Positions 23,908 through 33,217 of a DNA stretch of 64,000 bases are shown here, one piece after another (positions within the stretch are counted from its first letter, which is position 1; each line of letters begins with the position of its first letter). Source of the stretch: Luteimonas panaciterrae (lineage in GTDB: Bacteria > Pseudomonadota > Gammaproteobacteria > Xanthomonadales > Xanthomonadaceae); NCBI RefSeq assembly GCF_020511115.1, contig NZ_JAJAVH010000001.1:682001-746000 (forward strand), written 5' to 3'. The notes below the pieces were generated by a model that did no database searches, was not told where the DNA came from, and saw only the letters and a list, made by a program, of their open reading frames with translations. A program made the position numbers and the translations under genes.

Positions 23908-26900
23908 TCAAGCGGTTTGAGCACCGGAAAGCGTGGGAGATGCGGCGTCTTCAGCCTCGATCTTCGCGGCATCCGGACGATGCTCCGACGCGAGCAGCGA
24001 ATAGAATACCGGCACCACGAACAGCGTGAACAACGTGCCGACGACCATGCCCGCGACCAGGATGATGCCGATGCTGTTGCGCGCCTCCGCGCCTGGGCCG
24101 GTGGCCAGCACCAGCGGCAGCTGTCCGAAGACCATGGCCGCCGTGGTCATCAGCACAGGACGCAGGCGCGTCACCGCCGCATCGCGCAGCGCGTCCATCT
24201 TTGACATCCCGAACGATTGCCGCTGGTTGGCGAACTGCACGATCAGGATGCCACCCTTGGCAACCAGGCCGACCAGCGTGATCAATCCCACCTGCGAGTA
24301 GATGTTGATCGTGGTCAGATCGAGGAAGCTGAAGATCAGCGCACCGGAAATCGCCAGCGGCACCGAGCCGAGCAGCACGATCAGCGGATCGCGGAAGCTG
24401 GCGAACTGCGCCGCGAGCACCAGGTAGATCAGCACCACCGAGAAGGCGAGGGTGATCGTCAGCGCGGAGCTTTCGCGGCGAATCTGGCGCGATTCGCCGG
24501 CGTAGTCGAGCAGCACATCCGGCCCGGCGACGGATGCGGCCGCCGTTTCGAGCACGTTCAACCCTTCGGACTTGGTGACGCCCGGCGCGACGCCGCCGAA
24601 AATGCGCACGGCATTGCGCTGCTGGAAGCGGTTGAGCGTGCGCGGTGCGGTGCTGGTCTCGATGCGAGTGAAGGTCGACACCGGCACGAGCTGGCCGTCG
24701 GGCGTGCGGATCTTCAGATCGAGCAGTGGATCGGTGGTGGCGCGATTCTCCTCGCCGATCTGCGGGATCACCTTGTAGCTGCGATCGAAATAGTTGAAGC
24801 GATTCACGTAACCGCCGCCGAGCAGTGTGCCGAGTTCCTGGCCGACGCCGGCGAGATCGAGACCGAGATCGGCGACCTGCTCACGGTCGATCACCACCCG
24901 TGCCTGCGGCAGGTCGATCTTCAGATCGGTATCGACGTAGAGGAACTTGCCGCTCTTCCAGCCGGCTTCGAGCACCTTGCCGACGGTTTCCAGCATCTGT
25001 TCCGGCGGCACGTCGCTCTGCAGTACCAGCTCGACGTCGTACTGGCCGGGCGTGGGCAGTGGCGGATCGAGGCGCGGGAACACGCGCAGCCCCGGAATCT
25101 GCGAGACCGCGCCGTACACATCACCGTACATCTCCTCGGTGGAGCGTCCGCGCTCGTGCCAATGCTTCGCATCGAGACCGCCGAAGCCGCCCCAGGCCGC
25201 GATCAGGCCCCACATGCTGCGGGTTTCGTCGAAAGACGATATTGCGTCGTACACGTGCTTCGATTCGCGATCCACCGCGGCCAGCGAAGCATCGGGCGAA
25301 GGCTCGAAGAACAGGCTGATATGGCTCTGGTCTTCCACCGGCGCCAGTTCCTGCCGCGAGAAGTTGTACAGCGGCCAGGCCGAGATCGTGATCAGTGCCG
25401 CCGCGACGACGATCGTCCAGCGCATCTGCAACGCCACGTCGAGCGCACGGCCATAAGTGCGGCGCACCACTTCGAAGGTGCGATTCACCCAGCGCGCCAG
25501 CCGGCCTTCCTGCCCGTGGGCGGGTATGAAGCGCGAGCTCATCACCGGCGAGAGCGTGAGCGCGACGATGCCCGAGACGATCACCGCCACCGCCAGCGTA
25601 ATGGCGAATTCCAGGAACAGCGCGCCGGTCAATCCGCTCTGGAAACCGATCGGTGCGTAGACGGCCGCCAGGGTGATGGTCATGGCGATGATCGGGCCGA
25701 TCAGTTCGCGCGCACCGATCAGGGCGGCGTCGATGCGCGATTTGCCTTCGTGCACGTGCCGCTCGACGTTTTCCACGACGACGATGGCATCGTCCACCAC
25801 GAGGCCGACCGAGAGCACGATCGCGAGCATGGTCAGCAAGTTCAGGCTGAAACCCAGCGCCAGCATCACCAGTGCCGCACCGAGTAGCGAAACCGGCAGT
25901 GCGATCAGCGGCACCAGCGCCGAGCGGATCGATCCCATGAACAGGAACACGACCACCGCGACGATCAGGATCGTCTCGGTCAGCGTCTTGTTGACCTCCT
26001 TGAGCGCGGCTTCCATGAACATCGTGCCGTCGTAGGCCATCTGCATGTCGATGTCCTTCGGCAGCGTCGGCCGGATCCGCTCCATCTCGGCGCGCAGGCG
26101 GTGCGCGACGTCGATCTCGTTCGAGCCGATCAGCGGCCAGACGCCGAGATAGACGGCGTTGTTGAAGTCCTTGTCGCCTTTCTGGCTGAACTTGCCGACC
26201 AGTTCGGCTTCCTCGGCGCCGAGTTCGACTTTCGCGACGTCGGACAGGCGCACGATGGCGCCGTCGCGCTCGGAGACGATCAGGTCCTTGAATTCGTCGG
26301 TCGAACGCAAGTCGGTGTTGGCGAGCAGGTTGATCTGGATCTGGTCGCCCTTGGTCTGGCCGACGGCGGCCAGGTAGTTGTTGCGCTGCAAGGCCGCCTG
26401 CACATCGCCAGGCGAGAGATTGAGCGCGGCCAGGCGATCCGGATCGATCCAGACGCGCATCGCCAGCTGGCGGCCGCCTTCGATGGTCACGCGCTGCACG
26501 CCGGCGAGCGTGGACAGTTGCGGCTGCAATGTGCGCGCGAGCCAGTCGGTGATGGCCGGAAGATCGCGCTGGTTCGAAGCGAAGCTGACGTAGAATGTGG
26601 CGTAGGGCCGGTCGGCGCGCTGCACTTCCACGACGGGCGGTTCGGCTTCGGAGGGCAGTTCGGAGCGCACCTGTTGCAGGCGCGCGGTGACTTCGGCCAG
26701 CGCCTTGGTGCTGTCGTGGTTGAGCTTCATGCGCACGGTGACCGTGCTCACGCCCGCGCGGCTGGTCGATTCGACGTTGTCGACGCCACCGATCGCCGAA
26801 ACCGCGCGCTCGATCGGCGTGGTCAGGAAGCCGCGCACCGTTTCCGCGCTGGCGCCGTAGTAGGTGGTGGTGATCACCACCGATGAACTTTCGATCTGCG

Positions 26901-27015
26901 GGTACTGCTGCAGCGGCAGCGCGCCGAGCGCGCGCCAGCCGGCCAGGACCAGCACCAGGTTGACGACCACGGCGAGGACGGGGTGCTTGATGAAGATATC
27001 GGTGAACGCGCGCAT
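23908..27015 (-). CDS. RND (HAE-1 type) multidrug efflux permease
   Basis: 1035 residues, full length for an AcrB/MexB-class pump. The start MRAFTDIFIKHPVLAVVVNL is typical. LVVDDAIVVVENVERHV in TM4 carries the proton-relay Asp pair. Two large periplasmic loops (about 35-330 and 560-860) and a hydrophobic C-terminal half with GKGGILIV-like TM10 region (LVAKGGILIVQF) are all visible. It exports drugs or detergents from periplasm or inner membrane through a TolC-like channel, whose gene is not adjacent. Encoded 44 bases after the adaptor gene under a TetR gene. Confidence 0.95.
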   Translation of the reverse strand: MRAFTDIFIKHPVLAVVVNLVLVLAGWRALGALPLQQYPQIESSSVVITTTYYGASAETVRGFLTTPIERAVSAIGGVDNVESTSRAGVSTVTVRMKLNHDSTKALAEVTARLQQVRSELPSEAEPPVVEVQRADRPYATFYVSFASNQRDLPAITDWLARTLQPQLSTLAGVQRVTIEGGRQLAMRVWIDPDRLAALNLSPGDVQAALQRNNYLAAVGQTKGDQIQINLLANTDLRSTDEFKDLIVSERDGAIVRLSDVAKVELGAEEAELVGKFSQKGDKDFNNAVYLGVWPLIGSNEIDVAHRLRAEMERIRPTLPKDIDMQMAYDGTMFMEAALKEVNKTLTETILIVAVVVFLFMGSIRSALVPLIALPVSLLGAALVMLALGFSLNLLTMLAIVLSVGLVVDDAIVVVENVERHVHEGKSRIDAALIGARELIGPIIAMTITLAAVYAPIGFQSGLTGALFLEFAITLAVAVIVSGIVALTLSPVMSSRFIPAHGQEGRLARWVNRTFEVVRRTYGRALDVALQMRWTIVVAAALITISAWPLYNFSRQELAPVEDQSHISLFFEPSPDASLAAVDRESKHVYDAISSFDETRSMWGLIAAWGGFGGLDAKHWHERGRSTEEMYGDVYGAVSQIPGLRVFPRLDPPLPTPGQYDVELVLQSDVPPEQMLETVGKVLEAGWKSGKFLYVDTDLKIDLPQARVVIDREQVADLGLDLAGVGQELGTLLGGGYVNRFNYFDRSYKVIPQIGEENRATTDPLLDLKIRTPDGQLVPVSTFTRIETSTAPRTLNRFQQRNAVRIFGGVAPGVTKSEGLNVLETAAASVAGPDVLLDYAGESRQIRRESSALTITLAFSVVLIYLVLAAQFASFRDPLIVLLGSVPLAISGALIFSFLDLTTINIYSQVGLITLVGLVAKGGILIVQFANQRQSFGMSKMDALRDAAVTRLRPVLMTTAAMVFGQLPLVLATGPGAEARNSIGIILVAGMVVGTLFTLFVVPVFYSLLASEHRPDAAKIEAEDAASPTLSGAQTA

Positions 27016-27059
27016 GTCGGACTCTCTTCACGACGCCTGGTCGTGCGAAGCGTTGAAGG

Positions 27060-28169
27060 TCAGCGGGTGCCGGTCTGGGCTTGCGTGTTCTTGGGCGCGT
27101 CCATCACGGCGACGAGCATCGCGTCCTGCAATTTGAAGGCACCCGAGGCGGCGACCCGCTCGCCGGCGGCGAGCCCCTTGTCGATCACCACCTCGTGCGC
27201 GCGCGTCGCGCCCACCTGCACGGGCCGTAGCTGCGCGCGCGTCTTGCCTTGCTTGTCGGCCGCCAGGACGAAGACGTGATCGCCGGACGGCCCCTTGCGC
27301 AACGCGCTCACCGGAACAGCGACGGCATCGCGCGATTCGCCGAAGGCGATCCGCACGCGCACGGAAGCGCCGGGCGCGAGCACACCGTTGGCGTGTTCGA
27401 CGCGGGCGCGCACGGTGGCGTTGCGTGTGGACGGATCCACGCGCGAGTCGATCGCGATGATCTCGGCGGTGAGCGCGGGCGCGTCACCGGCGACGATGTC
27501 GACGCTGGTGCCCGGACGCAATCCGGCTGCGATCTGCTGCGCGACCGTGAAATCCACGTGCGCGGCGTCATCGACGCCTTGCAGCGTCGTCAGCTGCGTG
27601 CCTTCGTCCAGGAACTGCCCCGGATGCACATCGGCGATGCCCACGCGCACGCGAAACGGCGCGCGGATGGTCTTGCGCGCGATCACGGCTTCGGTGCGGG
27701 CGATCTGCGCCACCGCCACGTCGCGTTCGGCGCGTGCCTGATCGTATTCCATGTCGGAGATGGCGCGCTGTTGGTTCATGCGCTGCACGCGTTCGAGCCG
27801 GCTCTGCGCCAGCGCCGCCTGGGCGCGCAGTGCCTTCAGTTCGGCTTCCTCGACGGCGACGTCGAGCGCGACCAGCACCGTCCCGGCCTCGACGATCCGG
27901 CCGGGTGTGAGCGCGGTCCTGCGTACCGTGCCGGCGACTTCGTTGCGCAATGTCACCGAGCGCAGCGCGATGACCGTACCGATCGAGGTGACGTTCTGGC
28001 GATACGGATGCTGCTTCGCGACAGCGGTGGTGACCGATTCGACCGGTTCGGGCTGGTTGGCCGCGGCGGCTTCGGCCGCGCGCAGCGAGACGAATTTCCA
28101 TACGCCGAGCCCGAGGCCGACGGCGATGACGACCACGAGCAGCCAGAGGGATGCGAGACGACGATTCAT
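27060..28169 (-). CDS. RND efflux periplasmic adaptor (membrane fusion protein)
   Basis: 369 residues. An N-terminal membrane anchor at about 5-25 is followed by a first lipoyl half (VTTAVAKQHPYRQNVTSIGTV), an alpha-hairpin (ALRAQAALAQSRLERVQRMNQQ), a second lipoyl half with TIRAPFRVRVGIADVHPGQFL, and beta-barrel and MP domains. GAGGTCAC precedes the ATG at 28169. It links the inner-membrane pump to the outer-membrane channel. Operon with the TetR gene upstream (24-base gap) and the pump downstream. Confidence 0.94.
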   Translation of the reverse strand: MNRRLASLWLLVVVIAVGLGLGVWKFVSLRAAEAAAANQPEPVESVTTAVAKQHPYRQNVTSIGTVIALRSVTLRNEVAGTVRRTALTPGRIVEAGTVLVALDVAVEEAELKALRAQAALAQSRLERVQRMNQQRAISDMEYDQARAERDVAVAQIARTEAVIARKTIRAPFRVRVGIADVHPGQFLDEGTQLTTLQGVDDAAHVDFTVAQQIAAGLRPGTSVDIVAGDAPALTAEIIAIDSRVDPSTRNATVRARVEHANGVLAPGASVRVRIAFGESRDAVAVPVSALRKGPSGDHVFVLAADKQGKTRAQLRPVQVGATRAHEVVIDKGLAAGERVAASGAFKLQDAMLVAVMDAPKNTQAQTGTR

Positions 28170-28193
28170 GGACAGTGACCTCAAGGGCGTTGG

Positions 28194-28856
28194 TCAGTGA
28201 CGGGTTTTCTTGGGGGACGAGCGTTTGTCCGAGGACTTCTTCGCGGCCTTGCGTGGCGCGGCTGGCTTTTCCTGCGCGGCTCGTGCCGGGAAATCGGGCA
28301 CCGTGCTCGCGAGCATCTGTTCCAGCGCCGTGCGCACACGGACCAGCAGTGATTCGTTCACCGGGACCAGTCCGAGCACCCAGTACAGCCACAATCCGTC
28401 GATGGCCGCTGCCGCTGCTTCGCCGACGCCTGGTGGCAGGCCGTCATCGGCGACGCGTCGTTGCAGATCGCTGTAGACCGCGCGCATGGGTTCGATCAGG
28501 CTCGGATTCTGCGCGAGCGCGGCGAAGCAGACTGAGGAATTGCGCTGCAGTTCCTCGCTCCAGCTATCCAGGTCGGACAGACAGTGATCGAGCATCGCTC
28601 GCACCATGCGTCCGGGACCTTCCGGCGTGCGCTCGTAGGCTTCGTCGTAATAGCGGCGCGAATTCTCCGCGTTGCGACGGACCAGGGCTTCGACCAGGCG
28701 GTCCTTGCTCGGGAAGTGATGCAGCAGGCCGCCCTTGCTCAGGCCGGCTTCGGCGGCGACCGCGTCGAGGGTGAGATTGGCGATGCCCTGGCGGGCGACG
28801 ACGGCGACGGCGGCGTCGAGCAGGGCGTCTTGCGAGTTGTCGGCGGGAGGTGTCAT
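28194..28856 (-). CDS. TetR-family regulator of the efflux operon
   Basis: 220 residues. The HTH at about 10-57 reads ALLDAAVAVVARQGIANLTL then AGLSKGGLLHHFPSKD, standard TetR. A ligand domain of the TetR_C type follows (DSWSEELQRNSSVCFAALAQ). The last ~25 residues are strikingly basic (APRKAAKKSSDKRSSPKKTRH), like a histone-type tail, and lie outside the usual fold. Two near-identical 14-bp palindromes lie 12-48 bases upstream, so it very probably represses its own operon and the pump. Confidence 0.92.
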   Translation of the reverse strand: MTPPADNSQDALLDAAVAVVARQGIANLTLDAVAAEAGLSKGGLLHHFPSKDRLVEALVRRNAENSRRYYDEAYERTPEGPGRMVRAMLDHCLSDLDSWSEELQRNSSVCFAALAQNPSLIEPMRAVYSDLQRRVADDGLPPGVGEAAAAAIDGLWLYWVLGLVPVNESLLVRVRTALEQMLASTVPDFPARAAQEKPAAPRKAAKKSSDKRSSPKKTRH

Positions 28857-28867
28857 GGCGGAACAAT

Positions 28868-28904
28868 ACCGTCCAGACGGTCGGTTCTCAACCGTCCGGA
28901 CGGT
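28868..28904. promoter_or_regulatory. Twin palindromic operators of the TetR regulator
   Basis: ACCGTCCAGACGGT (28868-28881, one central mismatch) and ACCGTCCGGACGGT (28891-28904, perfect palindrome), centres 23 bases apart, just upstream of the tetR start. Form and place are those of TetR-family operators. Confidence 0.85.
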
Positions 28905-29041
28905 CTGTTGCACTGGCAATTCGGGAAAGCTCGACTGCCGTCACGTTCGGATCGGGCGGGCCGAGTCGAGAGCCTTGCCTTTCAGTCGGTTGCGAGCGGC
29001 GGCTCGGTTTTCATGGTGCGGGACGCTTCCGCCGGCGCGAA

Positions 29042-30061
29042 TCAGCGCCGCACGTCGAACCCGCGTTCCGCCACTACCGCCGCGATCTCGGCTTTATCGG
29101 ACAGACTGAAATCGCCGGGCTGCGAATGCTTGAGGCAGGCCGATGCCAGTCCGAAATGCAACGCGGCCTGATCGGACATGTCCGTGTACAGGCCATGCAG
29201 CACGCCGGCCGCGAACGCGTCGCCGGCACCGATGCGGTCGACGATGGCCGACAGCGAGTACGCCGGCGCGGTGAGCAGAGCGCCGTCGCGGGTGGCCATC
29301 AACGCGGTCAGCGAATGGTGATCGACGCTGTGCTGGGTGCGCAGCGTCGTGGCGAGTCTTCGCAGGTGCGGGAAGGCATCGAAGGCGGCACGCGCGGCGT
29401 CGACGAAGACTTCGGTTGCTGCTTTTCCGTTCGGCGTCAGTTCGAGCGCGATCGCGATATCGCGATGATCGGCGAGCGCGATGTCGGCTTCGGCGATGAT
29501 CGCGCGCAGCACCGCGGGCGCCTGCTCGCGCCGTTCCGCCCACAGTTTCTGGCGGAAATTGCCGTCGAAGGAAACGTGCAGGCCCAGTTTCCGCGCCGCG
29601 CGCGCGGCGGACAGGGTCGCGTCGGCGCAGGCGCTGCCGAGCGCGGGCGTCACGCCGGAGACGTGCAGGGCATCGACGCTGGTCAGCAAGCTCGGCCAGT
29701 CGTAACTTTCCGCCGGAGCGAGCGCGAAGGCGGAGTGGGCGCGGTCGTACAGCACCTCGCTCGGCCGTTGCAGCGCGCCCGTCGCGAGGAAGTACAGTCC
29801 TTGCCGGCCCGCTCCCGTGCGCACCCGTGACGTGTCCACGCCATGACGGCGCAGTTCCCCCACGACCGCCGCGCCGAGCGGGTTGTCGGAGACGACGCTG
29901 ACGACCGCCGCGGCATGGCCGAGCCTGGCCAGCGCGACGGCGACATTGGCTTCGGCGCCGCCGACGTGGACCTCCAGGTGCGGCGTCTGCAGCAGCCGTT
30001 CGCGGCCGGGAGCGCCCAGGCGCAACAGCAATTCGCCAAAACATAGGATGCTTTTCGGCAT
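29042..30061 (-). CDS. kdgK: 2-keto-3-deoxygluconate kinase (PfkB family)
   Basis: 339 residues. PfkB-family kinase: LCFGELLLRLGAPG at the start, HVGGAEANVAVALARLG (PfkB signature 1) near residue 33, and DRIGAGDAFAAGVLHG (signature 2 with catalytic Asp) near 285. KdgK phosphorylates 2-keto-3-deoxygluconate to KDPG, the last step before aldol cleavage in pectin and alginate breakdown. The ATG at 30061 is preceded by GAGAGGG; earlier Met codons give an unrelated extension. Divergent from the TonB receptor at 30245 at the edge of the pectin locus, which supports this substrate over ribose or fructose. Confidence 0.87.
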   Translation of the reverse strand: MPKSILCFGELLLRLGAPGRERLLQTPHLEVHVGGAEANVAVALARLGHAAAVVSVVSDNPLGAAVVGELRRHGVDTSRVRTGAGRQGLYFLATGALQRPSEVLYDRAHSAFALAPAESYDWPSLLTSVDALHVSGVTPALGSACADATLSAARAARKLGLHVSFDGNFRQKLWAERREQAPAVLRAIIAEADIALADHRDIAIALELTPNGKAATEVFVDAARAAFDAFPHLRRLATTLRTQHSVDHHSLTALMATRDGALLTAPAYSLSAIVDRIGAGDAFAAGVLHGLYTDMSDQAALHFGLASACLKHSQPGDFSLSDKAEIAAVVAERGFDVRR

Positions 30062-30125
30062 GTCCGCCCTCTCTCGTCCCCGACTGGTCCCGCTTGCCAT
30101 CCCGCACCGCAGCATGCCTAGATCG

Positions 30126-30158
30126 AAACCTTCTGATAGGTTTTGACCAGCGGTGTCA
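30126..30158. promoter_or_regulatory. Two inverted repeats in kdgK/TonB-receptor intergenic region
   Basis: AAACCT (30126-30131) / AGGTTT (30138-30143) with a 6-base spacer, then TGACCAGCGGTGTCA (30144-30158), which resembles the GACACCG motif of this locus read on the minus strand (TGACACCGCTGG). Probable regulator sites shared by the divergent genes. Confidence 0.5.
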
Positions 30159-30244
30159 TTTTTGCCGTACCCGGACACCATAGCAAGCAAGACTGGCCAG
30201 TCAAGACCGCCGCGAGAGCGGGCTGATTTCTTGGGAGGGGATCA

Positions 30245-33115
30245 ATGCAGACGGTTTTCGAGAGAAAAAAGACACCGGTTACCATGCTTACGCTGGCCAT
30301 CGGGCTGGCGCTGCAGATGCAGCCGGTAGCGGCGCTCGCGCAACAGGCGGCCGAGTCCGCCGCGGGGGCCACGACACAGGACGGGGGCGATGCGGCGACT
30401 CAGGCGGCACCGGCCGCGCAGCAGCCGGCCGCCTCCGGGCAGGAAGACATCCAGGACATGCAGACCGTGGTGGCGACGGCCACCTACCGCGCCAGCCTGG
30501 AAAAAGCGCTGGACATCAAGCGCGGCGAGAAGGGTATGGTCGATGCCATCGTGGCTGAGGACATCGGCAAGTTTCCTGATCTGAATCTGGCCGAATCGTT
30601 GCAGCGCGTGCCCGGTGTGACCATTGCGCGTGATGCGGGCGAGGGTCGCAACATCTCGGTGCGTGGCCTCGGCGCGGATTTCACCCGCGTGCGCCTCAAC
30701 GGCCTTGAAGCCTTGACCACCACGGGCGGCACCGACAGTTCGGGTGGCGCGAATCGCGGTCGTGGATTCGACTTCAACGCCTTCGCGTCGGAGCTGTTCA
30801 GTCAATTGATCGTGCGCAAGACGCCTTCTGCGGAAATCGAGGAAGGTTCGTTGGGCGCGACCGTCGATCTGCGCACCGCCCGTCCATTCGACTACGGTGG
30901 ATTCACCTTCAGCGCCAGCGCGCTGGCGGGTTACAACGACCTGTCGGACAACGGCAGTTCGCGGATGTCGGCATTGATCAGCAATACGTGGGCGGACGGT
31001 CGATTCGGAGCGCTGCTGTCGGTGGCATACACCGACCGCAAACTGATCGAGGAAGGATCGAGCACCGTCCGCTGGGATCCGTCGACGGCCAACGGCGGCT
31101 TCGATCCCGCCTCACCGTACACGCCCGCGCTCGCGAACGACGTTTTCCATCCGCGCATTCCGCGCTACGGTGTGATGCGGCACGACCAGCAGCGCTTGGG
31201 CGTGACTTCGTCGCTGCAGTTCAAGCCGGGCGACAACACCTTGTTCACGCTGGACATGATGTACGCCAAGTTCGATGCGACCCGGACGGAGGACTACATC
31301 GAGGCGGTGTCGTTCAGCCGTTCCGGCTCCGGCAAACCCGCGACGATCGTGCGCGACGGTGAAGTGGATGGCCACGGCAACCTGGTCTACGGCGTGTTCG
31401 ACAACGTCGACATCCGCTCGGAGTCGCGTTATGACGAGCTGTCCACCGAATTCCAGCAGATCAATCTGCTGGGCGAACACAGGTTCAGCGACGACTTCAA
31501 GATCAGCGGCCTGGTCGGACATTCCGAATCGGAGCACGACAATCCGATCCAGACCACCGTGATCATGGACAAGCTCAACGCACAGGGCTACACCTACGAC
31601 TATCGTGGCGACAGCCGGTTGCCTTCGTTCAATTACGGCAGCGTCGACGTCAACGATCCCAACGGATGGGCGCTGGCCGAGATTCGCCTGCGGCCGCAGT
31701 GGATCAAGAATACGTTCGATACGGGGCAATTGGACTTCGCCTGGACTGTGTCTCCCTATTTCACGCTGAAGGGCGGCGTGCAGGCGAAGGAATATCAGTT
31801 CAGCAGCCGCGAGTGGCGGCGTGCCAGCGAGACGGCAGTCCCCACCTTGACCCAGGAACAGCGCGACGAGCTGAACAAGCAGGTCGAACTGGCGGGCATC
31901 AATGTCAGCGGCAATCCGTCACGCTGGGTGGTGCCGGATATCGATGCCTACAACCGCCTGCTCAACCTCTACAGCAACAGTGGTCTGTTCGCTGTGTCCG
32001 ATCGGATTTCCGGTGTGGCCGGAAACAACCGCAAGGTCACCGAGAAGAACCGTGGTTTTTATCTGCAAGGCGACTTCTCGCTAGACCTTGGCTCCATCCC
32101 GCTGTCGGGCAACATCGGCGTGCGTCACGTCAAGACCGAACAGATTTCCGACGGTGTCGGCGTCGTGGGCAGTGCGTTGGTGCCTGTGTCGGTCCGGCGC
32201 GACTACAGCGATACGCTGCCTTCGCTGAACCTGGTGGCCGAAATCACCCCCGATTTCCTGATCCGTTTCGCCGCGGCGAAGGTAATGGCGCGCCCGGGTC
32301 TGGGCAACATCGGTTCCGGCGTTACCGTCAACGTCAGTGGCGGCAATCGCACCATCACCGCCGGCAATCCGTTCCTGGATCCGTTCCGTGCCACCACCTA
32401 CGATCTGGGTTTCGAGTGGTACTTCGACGAGGGCGCCCTGCTCGGGGTCGGCCTTTTCTACAAAGACATCGATAGCTTCGTACAGACCACTCGCGAGAAT
32501 CGTGTATTCAATACCATTCCGGGCCTCGACCCCGCGTTGCTCGAGGGCACCACGGCGTTGCCGACCGACGAGTTCCAGTACAACTACCCGGTCAACACCG
32601 AAGGCGGGCCGTTGCAGGGCGTGGAGTTGAACTACCAGCAGCCTTTCAGGTTCCTGCCGGGTCTGTGGTCCAATCTGGGTGTGCAGTTCAGCTACACCTA
32701 TGTCGATTCGAAAATCCAGTACACCACATCCACCGGTGTGCCCACGATCAAGACGGACCTGCTCGGACTGTCCAAGCATTCCTATGCCGCCACGCTTTAC
32801 TACGAAGGCGAGAAGCTCTCTGCGCGCGTATCCACCACCGTGCGCGACGACTACCTGACCACCGCGCCGGGCCGCAACAACACCAACGCACTGCCGGTCG
32901 GACCAGGGAACAACGATGTGGAAGGCACGAAGGGCACGACGACGGTCGATGCCTCCTTGTCCTGGAAATTGACCGACCAGTGGCAACTCAGCCTGGAAGG
33001 AACCAATCTCACCGATGAGTGGAATGATCAGTGGATCGACTCGGCCGCCGATCGTCCGGTCGTCTACACGCACACCGGACGCCAGTACATGCTGGGCGTG
33101 CGCTATAAGTTCTGA
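30245..33115 (+). CDS. TonB-dependent receptor (Caulobacter/Xanthomonas type), pectin locus
   Basis: 956 residues. Signal peptide, then an Ala/Gln-rich spacer (35-70), a plug domain at about 75-240 (MVDAIVAEDIGKFPDLNLAESLQRVPG; NISVRGLGADFTRVRLNG), and a 22-strand barrel ending in Phe (VRYKF). The IGKFPDLN and SVRGLG blocks are those of the TIGR01782 group, whose members import plant polysaccharide fragments. Position beside kdgK and pectinases suggests oligogalacturonide or rhamnogalacturonan uptake. GGGAGGGG precedes the ATG. A copy of the GACACCGGTTACC motif lies inside codons 9-13. Confidence 0.93.
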   Translation: MQTVFERKKTPVTMLTLAIGLALQMQPVAALAQQAAESAAGATTQDGGDAATQAAPAAQQPAASGQEDIQDMQTVVATATYRASLEKALDIKRGEKGMVDAIVAEDIGKFPDLNLAESLQRVPGVTIARDAGEGRNISVRGLGADFTRVRLNGLEALTTTGGTDSSGGANRGRGFDFNAFASELFSQLIVRKTPSAEIEEGSLGATVDLRTARPFDYGGFTFSASALAGYNDLSDNGSSRMSALISNTWADGRFGALLSVAYTDRKLIEEGSSTVRWDPSTANGGFDPASPYTPALANDVFHPRIPRYGVMRHDQQRLGVTSSLQFKPGDNTLFTLDMMYAKFDATRTEDYIEAVSFSRSGSGKPATIVRDGEVDGHGNLVYGVFDNVDIRSESRYDELSTEFQQINLLGEHRFSDDFKISGLVGHSESEHDNPIQTTVIMDKLNAQGYTYDYRGDSRLPSFNYGSVDVNDPNGWALAEIRLRPQWIKNTFDTGQLDFAWTVSPYFTLKGGVQAKEYQFSSREWRRASETAVPTLTQEQRDELNKQVELAGINVSGNPSRWVVPDIDAYNRLLNLYSNSGLFAVSDRISGVAGNNRKVTEKNRGFYLQGDFSLDLGSIPLSGNIGVRHVKTEQISDGVGVVGSALVPVSVRRDYSDTLPSLNLVAEITPDFLIRFAAAKVMARPGLGNIGSGVTVNVSGGNRTITAGNPFLDPFRATTYDLGFEWYFDEGALLGVGLFYKDIDSFVQTTRENRVFNTIPGLDPALLEGTTALPTDEFQYNYPVNTEGGPLQGVELNYQQPFRFLPGLWSNLGVQFSYTYVDSKIQYTTSTGVPTIKTDLLGLSKHSYAATLYYEGEKLSARVSTTVRDDYLTTAPGRNNTNALPVGPGNNDVEGTKGTTTVDASLSWKLTDQWQLSLEGTNLTDEWNDQWIDSAADRPVVYTHTGRQYMLGVRYKF

Positions 33116-33217
33116 GTTGCGGCAGTTCGTGCTGGAGATCGGATTGCCTTGCGGGCGCGGGAAAATTCGCGCCCGCAAAGGCGTTGCCAGTGCGTGTGAG
33201 TTCAGAGGTGCTCTCGT

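Noticed and set aside
24217-25887. 556-codon open frame on the plus strand
   Set aside because: Antisense to the RND pump; His/Asp/Arg-rich, no ribosome site, no homology-like motifs.
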